Source: Hyphomicrobiales bacterium (GTDB lineage: Bacteria > Pseudomonadota > Alphaproteobacteria > Rhizobiales > Rhizobiaceae). From it: DNA of 64,000 nt. Every line of letters begins with the position of its first letter. Within the stretch, counting starts at the first letter, position 1. Positions 7,702 through 15,948 of the stretch are shown in pieces. The DNA is taken from assembly GCA_900472625.1 (NCBI GenBank), contig UCIT01000001.1, positions 248,001-312,000 of the forward strand, in the 5' to 3' direction. The translations under genes and the position numbers were made by a program. The notes beneath the pieces were generated by a model, which had not been told where the DNA came from, searched no databases, and worked only from the letters and a program-made list of their open reading frames with translations.

Positions 7702-8865
7702 TCAAGCGGTGGTGGCCGTAGCCTTCCTCAGAGCCACATATTCCCACAACGCGACGACGAACAATGCGGCTGTGCTGACCATCTGAATGGTGAAATTCTT
7801 CTGCGGCAGCAGAAACGCCGCCGCTAGCAGAACGGCCAATCCGACGACGTGCGAGATCGGCAGCCTTTGTTGCGAAGCAAGCTTCAGCCAGATGTTGCCG
7901 ATCAGGAAAAGTGCAGGGCCGCCGAGGATGGCCAGCGCGACGGTAATGCCGCTCTCTTCTTCCGGATGGGAGAGACTGAAGTCCGCACCGACGGCGGTCA
8001 GGATGATGCCGGCGACGATCGGCAGATGTCCGTAGGTGAAGAGATTATGGGCGACGGCTTCGGGTTCTGCGGTCTCCTCCGCCTTGTCGGCGGCCTTTTC
8101 CTGACCGTGGTGAAAATAGATCCACCACATCAGCCCGGTCACCAAAAAGGAGCTGCAGAATACAGCGAACGACAGATTGATCTGCATGTGCTCGGCCGCG
8201 TTCCTGCCTGTCGTCAGGATCGTCTCGCCGAGGCACAGGATGACGAAAAGCGCGCAACGCTCCGCCATATGCTCGCCCGACAGATCAAGCGTCTCGCGCG
8301 GCGATGCGCCAAGGCCGGGCACCCAGAAACGCGCGAGCGGTGAAGCGTACTCGATCGTCAGCGCAATCGCCCAGAAGATCGCACGTGTCTCCAACTCACC
8401 GAAGGCGCCGGCCATCCAGAACAGGCTGGAAACGATGATCCAGACCGTGATGCGCACGAAGGTCATGTAGGATGGCCGGTCTTCCTGTCGGAACGCGTAT
8501 AGCATGAAGGCCGACCGCCCCAGTTGCATGGCGCAATAGAGGCCCGCAAACACCACCCCCTGATCGCCGAACGCTTCCGGCAGGGCGATGGCCAGAAGCA
8601 CGCCGCAGAACATCAGCGCAAACAGCAAAAGCCGGACGGCTTCCTGTTCGGTATCAAGCAGATTGGTGATCCAGGTCGTGTAGATCCACAGCCACCAGAT
8701 CGCCAGAATGAGCAGCAATGTCTCGGTCGCCGTCGTGGAACTGAAATCCTCGGCCAGCGTATGCGACAGCTGGATCAGCGCGAAGACGAAGACGAGATCG
8801 AAAAACAGCTCGGGAAAGCTCGCCTTTGTTGGCTTGGCATTCTTCTCGCGCAGCCAGCCGCTCAA
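7702..8865 (-). CDS. low-temperature-requirement A (LtrA) family membrane protein
   Basis: Integral membrane protein of 387 residues. The N-terminus (ASFPELFFDLVFVFALIQLS) is the diagnostic opening of the LtrA family, and the rest shows about ten to twelve hydrophobic helices. A conserved GEHMAERCALFVILCLGE segment lies in the middle (about 195-215). The family was named from a Listeria locus needed for growth in the cold, but no biochemical activity is established. It seems to be a single-gene unit; a 119-base gap separates it from the channel gene. Confidence 0.85.
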   Translation of the reverse strand: MSGWLREKNAKPTKASFPELFFDLVFVFALIQLSHTLAEDFSSTTATETLLLILAIWWLWIYTTWITNLLDTEQEAVRLLLFALMFCGVLLAIALPEAFGDQGVVFAGLYCAMQLGRSAFMLYAFRQEDRPSYMTFVRITVWIIVSSLFWMAGAFGELETRAIFWAIALTIEYASPLARFWVPGLGASPRETLDLSGEHMAERCALFVILCLGETILTTGRNAAEHMQINLSFAVFCSSFLVTGLMWWIYFHHGQEKAADKAEETAEPEAVAHNLFTYGHLPIVAGIILTAVGADFSLSHPEEESGITVALAILGGPALFLIGNIWLKLASQQRLPISHVVGLAVLLAAAFLLPQKNFTIQMVSTAALFVVALWEYVALRKATATTA

Positions 8866-8984
8866 GACCGGTCACGCTTGGTTACCTTGGTGTTCGCAGG
8901 CATTGCGGCTCTCTCCTGTAGGATGGTGGAACTAGGGCGGTGTGCGGCCCCGGCAAACGGCGGATCGTCGGCGTGCGCAATCGG

Positions 8985-9785
8985 TTATTGCCCATCGTCC
9001 GGAATGTTCAGCAGATGGCCACATGCCTTGCAGTGCACGGCATCAACGTCGTGGCGCTGCAGACCGCATTGCGGGCAGGAAAACCGGACTTTGTAAGGAC
9101 GGACCACGGCCTGTGCCAGGCGCACGAACAGGGATATGCCGATGATCATAGTCACGATCGAGGTCAGCTTCCCCATTGTACCAGGAAGCGTGATGTCGCC
9201 GAAGCCGGTCGTGGTCACGGTGGCGACGGTAAAATAGAGGGCATCAACGAACCCCTCGCTGCCATCGCGGCCGTAGAAGAACGTCGTGTAGACGAAACCG
9301 GTGACGATGAAGAGGAAGACCAGAAGGTTCAGGCACGCCCTGACGACATCGAGCAGATGAGCGCAGCCAAGCCTGCGGAGGCCCTCGGTTAGCAGGTGGC
9401 TGTTGCCGATCGCCCAGATGCGCATTGCCCGCAGGAACGCGAAGTTTAAGAGCAGATCAGGAAACAGCAGGGTGGCAAGGATGAACAGGTCGACCCAAGT
9501 CATGATCCGGCGGGCGAAGACCTTGAGACTGTTGGCTAGGATCGCCTGAGCCACAAGTTCGATCCCCACCCATACGGCGATGGTGTAGTCGAGAATAAGG
9601 TAGGATCGACCTTCCCGGAGATAGGGGCCGAACAGGAAGAAGGCGAGGATCGCCAGGTCCACCGTCGCCATCAGCGCCTGGAGACTAAATGCCCGGATGT
9701 CCTTGCCGCGTTGCAGCCAGGTCAAACGGCCTCTGATTTCTTGCACGCATGCGGTGAGGCGCGGCGATTGGATAGATTTATTCAT
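8985..9785 (-). CDS. voltage-gated-like K+ channel with C-terminal zinc ribbon
   Basis: Ion-transport protein of 266 residues. The N-terminal two thirds show a six-helix layout: four hydrophobic segments, then a pore helix and selectivity filter TVTTTGFGDI (about 187-197) between two further helices. The FARRIMTWVDLFIL and LRAMRIWAIG stretches resemble the S3/S4 region, although the S4-like part has few positive charges. Unusually, the cytoplasmic tail carries CPQCG and CKACG pairs (about 237-257), a four-Cys zinc-ribbon arrangement. TGFGD rather than TGYGD is an accepted K+ filter variant. Gating by metal or redox is a guess from the tail. Confidence 0.8.
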   Translation of the reverse strand: MNKSIQSPRLTACVQEIRGRLTWLQRGKDIRAFSLQALMATVDLAILAFFLFGPYLREGRSYLILDYTIAVWVGIELVAQAILANSLKVFARRIMTWVDLFILATLLFPDLLLNFAFLRAMRIWAIGNSHLLTEGLRRLGCAHLLDVVRACLNLLVFLFIVTGFVYTTFFYGRDGSEGFVDALYFTVATVTTTGFGDITLPGTMGKLTSIVTMIIGISLFVRLAQAVVRPYKVRFSCPQCGLQRHDVDAVHCKACGHLLNIPDDGQ

Positions 9786-9947
9786 ACGGCAGACCTGTCA
9801 GCGGCCATCGTCTTTTCAGGCATGCGATCGGATTTAATGGGCTTTGACGAATATGTCGGCTGTGGTGTTGACGCCCGTCCCGGCGTCAACGGCGTCGCAC
9901 CAGCTTCGAAGCCTGCGCGACGCCAATCAAATTCCAGCAGGAGGCGA

Positions 9948-10115
9948 TCAGAAGACCGCGAGATATTTCAGCAGCGAAATGATGCCGATGATGATCACGA
10001 TGATCTGGACGATCTGCTTCGCCCGCCCATCGATCGGCAGACGCGCAACGAGATAGAGAATAAGAACGATGACCAGGAAAGTTATCAGTATTCCGATCAG
10101 TACAGATGATGCCAT
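9948..10115 (-). CDS. small membrane protein, Thivi_2564-like
   Basis: A 55-residue protein made of two hydrophobic helices separated by a polar hinge (RLPIDGRAKQ). The ATG at 10115 follows GGAGCGGGGTTCCA; a longer frame starting at 10292 would add an unlikely polar extension that overlaps the neighbouring gene region. The hinge with invariant-looking DGRAKQIV followed by a second helix is the pattern of the short Thivi_2564-type membrane proteins of proteobacteria. Function is unknown. Confidence 0.6.
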   Translation of the reverse strand: MASSVLIGILITFLVIVLILYLVARLPIDGRAKQIVQIIVIIIGIISLLKYLAVF

Positions 10116-10290
10116 TGGAACCCCGCTCCATAAGATTATCTTTTGACGACAGGGCGTTAGATAAATCGCCTTTGACAAAAGGAAAGGTAGCTGAGGTGAT
10201 AATTTATGTTTCGTGATGTTAGCTGGCGTAGCTTTGGCAATCACCTGCGACGCTATGGAACCGCTGGGCGATTTAGAAGTTACATCGGTC

Positions 10291-11364
10291 ATGGATCAGA
10301 TGCCGCGCCAAATCAAAATGGAAGCATGCTCGGACGCTTCGAGCGAGCCCCCCGCTACGCTCGTCTACACCGCATCACTGTTGGATGGTTTTACCAGGAA
10401 AAGGACCAAGACACGGTTCCGGTATCTTCGGTGTGACGGCACGCCGGTTGCTGATGCCGTACATCTCGCGAGGATCGCGGCACTCGCCATCCCGCCCGCC
10501 TACGAGGACGTCTTCATATCAGCCGATCCGAACTCCCATCTGCAGGCGGTCGGCATCGACGCGAGAGGACGCAAGCAGTACCGTTATCATCCTCTTTGGA
10601 CGGCACAGCGTGGTCAGGCCAAGTTCGAAAAGTTGCCGGGTTTCGCCACTGTTCTGCCAGCGCTCCGCGAGCAGGTCGATATCGACCTTCGCGCCCGGTC
10701 ACAGACGATGGACAAGGCGGTCGCCACGGTGGTCCTTCTTCTCGACAGGCTGTTCATCCGCATCGGCAATGCGGCCTATGCCGAGGCTAACAAGTCTTAC
10801 GGCCTGACAACCCTGCGCAACCGCCACGTCACGGTCGATGGTTCCAGCGTTCACTTCAAGTTCAAGGGAAAATCCGGCAAGGAATGGCGATTGACGCACC
10901 GGGACCGGCGCATCGCCAATTCGATCCGCAAGCTGCAGGAACTGCCGGGGCAGCATCTGTTCCAGTACATCGACGAGGATGGAGCCACCCATCCGATCAG
11001 CTCTCAGGACGTAAACGCCTACATCAAGGCAGCAACGGGCGAAGACTTCACCTCGCGGCAGTTCCGAACCTGGGGTGCGACCTGCCTTGCCGCGTCATCC
11101 CTGTCTCGATTGGAAATCGCAGAGTCGGCCAGCGCGCGGGCAAGGCAGGTGAATGCGGTGATCGATACGGTGGCGGCACAGCTGGTCAATACTCGCGCCG
11201 TTTGCCGATCTTCCTATATCCATCCGAAAGTCCTGGAGGCGTTCGAGAGTGGGGCGCTGGCCGAACTGGCCAGAATTCGCCGCGGCGGAAGTGCGCTACA
11301 AAAGCGCTGGATGGACGAAGACGAGATCCGTGTGCTGCGATGGCTGCGGGATGTTTGCCTCTAG
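10291..11364 (+). CDS. DNA topoisomerase IB
   Basis: Type IB topoisomerase (poxvirus/bacterial small form) of about 357 residues, which nicks one strand through a 3'-phosphotyrosine and relaxes supercoils without ATP. Catalytic landmarks are visible: the KFKGKSGKEW segment with catalytic Lys, RQFRTWGAT (catalytic Arg, about 257-265), and the active-site Tyr in SSYIHPKV (about 308). The N-terminal domain contains the typical GRKQYRYHP motif that contacts DNA. The start is uncertain: frames open from 10213, and ATG codons at 10291 and 10318 are the plausible starts; none has a strong ribosome binding site. Appears to be a single-gene unit. Confidence 0.88.
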   Translation: MDQMPRQIKMEACSDASSEPPATLVYTASLLDGFTRKRTKTRFRYLRCDGTPVADAVHLARIAALAIPPAYEDVFISADPNSHLQAVGIDARGRKQYRYHPLWTAQRGQAKFEKLPGFATVLPALREQVDIDLRARSQTMDKAVATVVLLLDRLFIRIGNAAYAEANKSYGLTTLRNRHVTVDGSSVHFKFKGKSGKEWRLTHRDRRIANSIRKLQELPGQHLFQYIDEDGATHPISSQDVNAYIKAATGEDFTSRQFRTWGATCLAASSLSRLEIAESASARARQVNAVIDTVAAQLVNTRAVCRSSYIHPKVLEAFESGALAELARIRRGGSALQKRWMDEDEIRVLRWLRDVCL

Positions 11365-11568
11365 ACGCTTGATGTGGTGATCTGACTTTGGGTAAAGCCT
11401 GGGTCCTATTTCGCCAGTACATAATGAAATATTTTTCTAAGGATGAGCGGCTTTCTAGTCGAATGCTGACTGCAAACACGCTTCGTTCAATCCTACCTTC
11501 TTTTCAACGTGCAAGGTCATCTTGTGACGGCGGCACCGCAATTGATTGTCCATTGAGAGATTAGAGTC

Positions 11569-12900
11569 ATGACATCCGATCGGAAACTGCATCTCGGCGC
11601 CTTCATGCGTCCCGTCAGCCTGCACACCGGAGCATGGCGCTATCCGGGATCCTACCCGGATGCCAATTTTAACTTCGCGCACCTGAAGTCGTTCGCCCAG
11701 AAGCTTGAAGCCGCAAAATTCGATGCCTTTTTCATGGCCGACCACCTTGCCGTTTTGAACATGCCGGTCGAAGCTTTGAAGCGAAGCCATACGGTCACAT
11801 CCTTCGAGCCGTTCACTCTGCTGTCTGCCCTGGCGTCTGTCACCAACCGTATCGGATTGGTAGCGACCGCATCGACGACCTTCGATGCGCCGTATCACAT
11901 TGCCCGTCGCTTCGCCTCGCTCGATCATATCAGCGAGGGCCGTGCAGGCTGGAACATCGTGACGACGTCAAACCCGGATGCCGCTCTCAACTTTGGGCTG
12001 GAGGAGCATGTGGAACATGGCGAGCGCTATGAGCGCGCGCGCGAATTCTACGATGTGGTCACCGGACTATGGGACAGCTTCGCCGACGATGCTTTCCTGC
12101 GCGATGTAGAAAGCGGCGTCTATGTCGATCCGGCGAAGATGCATGTGCTGGACCACAAGGGCGAGGCGTTGAGCGTGCGCGGGCCGCTGAACATCGCCCG
12201 GCCGCCGCAGGGCTGGCCGGTGATCGTCCAGGCCGGTCAGTCCGAGCCCGGTCGCCAACTTGCGGCCGAGACTGCCGAGGTCGTCTTCTGTTCGCCGCGC
12301 GATCTGGCGGGTGGCAAGGCACTCTACGCCGACATCAAGTCGCGGATGCGGGCAATCGGGCGCAATCCCGATCATCTGAAGATCCTGCCGGCCGCTTTCG
12401 TCGTCGTCGGAGATACGGTCGAGGAGGCCCGCGCCAAACGCGTCAAACTCGACAGCCTGGTCTACTACGAGAGCGCGATCGCATCGCTGTCGATCGCGCT
12501 GGGTCATGACGCCTCCGGCTTCGATCCGGATGGGCTGCTGCCCGATATTCCCGAGACAAATGCCAGCAAAACGGGCCGCGCGCAGGTGATCAAGCTTGCA
12601 GAAGACGAAGGCCTGACCGTGCGCCAGCTCGCGCAGCGCTATGGCGGCTATTCCGGACTTGCGTTTGTCGGAACGGTCAATACGATTGCCGACGAGATGG
12701 CCGAATGGCTGTCGCAGGAAGGATCGGACGGCTTCAACGTCGTCTTCCCGTTCCTGCCGCAGGGGCTGGACGATGTGGCCGAGCGGCTGGTTCCGGAATT
12801 GCAAAGGCGAGGTCTGTTCAGAGGTGACTATGCCGGTACCACGTTGCGCGATCATCTTGGCCTGCCCCGGCCAACAAACCGGTTCTTCGATCCGGCGTGA
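11569..12900 (+). CDS. NtaA/SnaA/DszA-family FMN-dependent monooxygenase
   Basis: Luciferase-like monooxygenase of 443 residues of the subfamily that includes nitrilotriacetate, dibenzothiophene-sulfone and dimethylsulfide monooxygenases. Landmarks are FDAFFMADHLAV near 50, the EPFTLLSALASVTNRIGL strand-helix, RFASLDHISEGRAGWNIVTTS near 115-135, and the C-terminal GSDGFNVVFPFLP motif. Such enzymes use FMNH2 provided by a separate reductase; none is recognised in the window. The start at 11569 follows a GAGAGAT sequence. The next gene, an FAD/NAD(P) oxidoreductase, begins 136 bases downstream. The actual substrate is unknown; an organosulfur or N-containing compound is plausible from family knowledge only. 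Confidence 0.87.
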   Translation: MTSDRKLHLGAFMRPVSLHTGAWRYPGSYPDANFNFAHLKSFAQKLEAAKFDAFFMADHLAVLNMPVEALKRSHTVTSFEPFTLLSALASVTNRIGLVATASTTFDAPYHIARRFASLDHISEGRAGWNIVTTSNPDAALNFGLEEHVEHGERYERAREFYDVVTGLWDSFADDAFLRDVESGVYVDPAKMHVLDHKGEALSVRGPLNIARPPQGWPVIVQAGQSEPGRQLAAETAEVVFCSPRDLAGGKALYADIKSRMRAIGRNPDHLKILPAAFVVVGDTVEEARAKRVKLDSLVYYESAIASLSIALGHDASGFDPDGLLPDIPETNASKTGRAQVIKLAEDEGLTVRQLAQRYGGYSGLAFVGTVNTIADEMAEWLSQEGSDGFNVVFPFLPQGLDDVAERLVPELQRRGLFRGDYAGTTLRDHLGLPRPTNRFFDPA

Positions 12901-13035
12901 TGAGGGGCAACCGCGATGGCTTAACCATTCGGGCTCCTGGATCGAAACGGATCGCAGTCTCCGTGGAGTGATTGGTATGGGTAGCCTAAGGCGATGTCGC
13001 TCGCGGCGCACCGCCATAAGGGAGAGGAGTGTAGT

Positions 13036-14406
13036 TTGAGATATGACGTCGCCATCGTTGGCTCAGGGTTCTCGGCCATTGCCGTCTCGATCAACCTCCT
13101 GAAACTCTTGCCGCAATCGGCGTCGATCGCGGTTATTGGTGACGATCCCGGTTTTGGGCGCGGAACGGCATACAGAACCGAATTTCACCTTCACCGCCTG
13201 AACGTGCCTGCCGGACGCATGAGTGTGTTTCCCGACATGCCAAACGACTTTGTCGACTGGCTTCAAAGGCAGGGACGCGCAATTACGCCCGATGACTTCG
13301 CCTCGCGCGGCGATTACGGCCTCTATCTCCGCGACACGCTGGCGGCCCTGTTGCGTTCGCGGGATGGTCGCCCGCGGCTGGAATTCGTCAAGGCCAAGGC
13401 CACAGGTTGCGTCAATCAGTACAGCAGTGGAACGTCATTTCAGCTCGACAACACCGACGAGCTTCTGGCACGCAATACCGTGCTGTGCCTCGGCGTCGGC
13501 AACGCCAACCTGCCGATCTCCGATACTGCGATCGCTGAAGCAGCAGAGGCGCGTATCATCCGAAACCCGTGGCGCCTGAGCTGGCTGTCGCGGGTGCAGC
13601 CCCACGATGACGTCTGTATTCTTGGATCCGGACTGACGATGATCGATCAGGTTCTGGCTTTGCGGGAGCATGGTCATCGCGGCACCATCCACGTCCTTTC
13701 CAGGCGAGGGCTTACTCCGCACGCGCACGGGGCGCACAAGGCTCCCGTGACGCCGGAATACCCAGCGGATACGCGAGAGCTCAGCGCGGTGCTTGCGACT
13801 TTTCGCAAGCAGGTGCGTGATGGCGCCGAGTGGCGATGTCTGATGGACGGGCTGAGATCGAGGACGCAGGCGCTCTGGCAGGAACTGAGCCGGGACCAGA
13901 GGGCGCGGTTCCTCCGGCATGCGCTGCCATGGTGGAACATTCACAGGCACAGGATATCGCCGGCTGTTGCCAACCGGTTCAATGCCCTTATCGATGCCGG
14001 ATCGGTGGTCGTCCATGCCGGGTTCATCGAGGCGATCGGTTGGAAACAGGACAAGGCGGAAATCGACTACCGACCGCGTGGGACGTCCGGTAAGGCGGCA
14101 TTCGCGGTTGACTGGATCGTCAACTGCACCGGCATGGAACGCGCCGGTATCGCGCATTCGCCCTTGCTGCGGGAAATGAAGCGGGACGGAATGATCCAGG
14201 CAGATGAACTCGGGCTCGGAATTGTGGTTGATGCTGCGGCGCGCGTGATCGACAGCCATCAGGCCGCTAACCCGCATATCTTTGCGGTGGGTGCGCTGAC
14301 GGCGGGTCGTTTCTGGGAGATCACCGCGGTCCCTGATATCCGCGTGCAAGCGCAGCATGTCGCGGGCGCTGTTGCTGCCGAGGTGAACGGCAAGGAAAGC
14401 CAGTAA
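13036..14406 (+). CDS. FAD/NAD(P)-binding oxidoreductase (YdhS-like)
   Basis: Flavoprotein-like protein of 456 residues with an N-terminal dinucleotide-binding motif (VAIVGSGFSA, GxGxxA at 9-14), a second Rossmann motif VCILGSGLTMID near 195, and a C-terminal IFAVGALTAGRFWEIT stretch that closes the FAD site. The best start is TTG at 13036, since a strong GGAGAGGAG lies just upstream, while the ATG at 12994 has no such site. Members of this family are usually annotated as FAD-NAD(P)-binding proteins without known reactions. The protein follows the flavin monooxygenase gene in the same direction and could be its redox partner or a separate oxygenase. The mobile element begins 25 bases after its stop. 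Confidence 0.75.
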   Translation: MRYDVAIVGSGFSAIAVSINLLKLLPQSASIAVIGDDPGFGRGTAYRTEFHLHRLNVPAGRMSVFPDMPNDFVDWLQRQGRAITPDDFASRGDYGLYLRDTLAALLRSRDGRPRLEFVKAKATGCVNQYSSGTSFQLDNTDELLARNTVLCLGVGNANLPISDTAIAEAAEARIIRNPWRLSWLSRVQPHDDVCILGSGLTMIDQVLALREHGHRGTIHVLSRRGLTPHAHGAHKAPVTPEYPADTRELSAVLATFRKQVRDGAEWRCLMDGLRSRTQALWQELSRDQRARFLRHALPWWNIHRHRISPAVANRFNALIDAGSVVVHAGFIEAIGWKQDKAEIDYRPRGTSGKAAFAVDWIVNCTGMERAGIAHSPLLREMKRDGMIQADELGLGIVVDAAARVIDSHQAANPHIFAVGALTAGRFWEITAVPDIRVQAQHVAGAVAAEVNGKESQ

Positions 14407-14427
14407 AACTCAGGCTGGAATAGCGAC

Positions 14428-14772
14428 CTAGCAGGCTGTTGAAGAAGTCTCAGGTTTGGCCTTCAGGATAGCTTCGTCGCCATTGTGGTAAGCGAACATG
14501 ATCTCGATCGAGCCATCGCCGAGCAACTCGGCATGACCGTCACCCGAGACCTCGTCCATTTCGTCGCATCCGGTCCATGTGAAGGAGACCCGAGACGCGC
14601 TGTAGCCGAGATCGAGCCCCGCTTGCATCGCGCCGAAGGCGATTTCGCCATGCCCATTGGCCGCGATGGTGATCATGGCGGGCTCGACCAGATCGAGATA
14701 ATCCCGATCCCATAGATCGGCCTCAACGATCCGCCAGCGGCCAATCAGGCGGCAGCTTGAGGCCGCGCTCAT
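14428..14772 (-). CDS. passenger protein of the IS, conserved hypothetical
   Basis: Protein of 114 residues whose ATG (14772) overlaps the transposase stop (ATGA), so the two are translationally coupled. It contains LIGRWRIVEADLWDRDYLDL, GEIAFGAMQAGLD and FTWTGCDEMDEVSGDG, a pattern I recall from a widespread family of small stand-alone hypothetical proteins. Here it is carried entirely inside the element: its last codons are encoded by the left inverted repeat, and its TAG stop is formed by the target-site TA plus one flanking base. Role in transposition is unknown; it could be captured cargo. Confidence 0.7.
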   Translation of the reverse strand: MSAASSCRLIGRWRIVEADLWDRDYLDLVEPAMITIAANGHGEIAFGAMQAGLDLGYSASRVSFTWTGCDEMDEVSGDGHAELLGDGSIEIMFAYHNGDEAILKAKPETSSTAC

Positions 14773-15935
14773 GACGACACCGCCATCAGTTTCGGTAACC
14801 GCACCAGATCATAGGCGGCTGCGGCGAAGGTGAAGGCCCATCCGACGCGGTCGCGGCCACGGAACTTCGTCTTGTCCTGCCCCGCGACAGTCTTGATCCA
14901 GCCGAACGCCTCCTCGATGCGCTTGCGGATACGCAAGCTGACCTTATAGCCGCAATGGCGCGTCGTGCGTCCATCAATGGCCGAACGGCGACCGTTGATG
15001 CTCTGCGCCACATGGGGTGTCACCTTCATCGACCGCAAATCTTTGACGAAGTCTTTTGTGTCATAGGCCTTGTCGGCACCCAGCGTGATTGCTTGTGGCC
15101 GCTCAGCGAAGGGTTCGATCATGGTAAGCGCCGCGACCCGTTCGGCATATCCGCTGGCCTCGGTCAGGCAGGCGTCGACCAGTAGGCCATGACGGTTCTC
15201 CATCAGCCCATGGCCCATGAAGCACAGCTTGGCTTCCTTGCCTTTGCCTTTCTTATAAAGCCTTGCATCCGGGTCGGTCGTTGAAGCATGCGTCTCGTTG
15301 GAACGCCTTTCTCCGTGGAAGTCTGCTTCCGCATTTCGACCGCCGCTATCCGACGGTGGTTCGCCCGAGCCGCCCTTCGGCCTGAAGCTCTTCATCGACG
15401 CCCAGGCTTCGATCAGTGTACCATCGACCGAGAAGTGATCCGTTGACAGCAGCCGCTTTACCTTGGGCTGAGAAAGGATCGCGCCGAGGAACTTCGCCGC
15501 GATGTCGCCATCAAGCAACCTGTCGCGGTTCTTCGAAAACACCGAATGGTCCCAAGCCGGGTCGTCAATGCCGATGTCAACGAACCAGCGGAAAAGAAGG
15601 TCGTATTCCAGCCGCTCCATCAAAAGCCGCTCAGAGCGGATGGAATAGAAGGCTTGCAAAAGCATGGCGCGTAAAAGCTTCTCAGGCGCGATCGATGGTC
15701 GCCCGATGGGCGAATAGAGTGCTTTAAACTCCCGCTCCAGCAAGACGAGTGCATCGTTCACGATCTGGCGGATCGCTCTCAGCGGATGATCACGACGAAC
15801 GCGAGCCTCAAGATCGACATAGCTGAAGAGTTTACCTGTCCTCAAATCGCCGCCGCGCATCCATCAACTCCAATCTCGATGGTGCTAGTGAATCACGACA
15901 AACGCGATCACGCTAGGCCTTTTTCAACAGCCTGC
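14431..15935 (-). mobile_element. IS5-family insertion sequence with passenger ORF (1505 bp)
   Basis: The element has terminal inverted repeats GCAGGCTGTTGAAGAAG (from 14431) and, reading inward on the other strand, GCAGGCTGTTGAAAAAG (ending at 15935). It is flanked by TA dinucleotides at 14429-14430 and 15936-15937, consistent with a TA duplication inside a CTAG target; removing the element restores CCTAGATCC. Inside are a full-length DDE transposase and a second 114-residue ORF overlapping its stop. The repeats and transposase look intact, so this may be a recent or active copy. It sits between the FAD/NAD(P) gene and the aldo/keto reductase-RidA gene without breaking either. Confidence 0.92.
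14769..15860 (-). CDS. IS5-family DDE transposase
   Basis: Transposase of 363 residues. The N-terminal IS5-type domain contains PIGRPSIAPEKLLRAMLLQ and ERLLMERLEYDLLFRWFV. The catalytic triad is visible as Asp in FSVDGTLIEAW, Asp in TLGADKAYD, and Glu in RIRKRIEEAFGWIK, with the downstream Lys. Length and motifs are complete, with no frameshift. It reads on the minus strand and finishes at the start of the passenger ORF. Confidence 0.93.
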   Translation of the reverse strand: MRGGDLRTGKLFSYVDLEARVRRDHPLRAIRQIVNDALVLLEREFKALYSPIGRPSIAPEKLLRAMLLQAFYSIRSERLLMERLEYDLLFRWFVDIGIDDPAWDHSVFSKNRDRLLDGDIAAKFLGAILSQPKVKRLLSTDHFSVDGTLIEAWASMKSFRPKGGSGEPPSDSGGRNAEADFHGERRSNETHASTTDPDARLYKKGKGKEAKLCFMGHGLMENRHGLLVDACLTEASGYAERVAALTMIEPFAERPQAITLGADKAYDTKDFVKDLRSMKVTPHVAQSINGRRSAIDGRTTRHCGYKVSLRIRKRIEEAFGWIKTVAGQDKTKFRGRDRVGWAFTFAAAAYDLVRLPKLMAVSS

Positions 15936-15948
15936 TAGATCCTCGACG

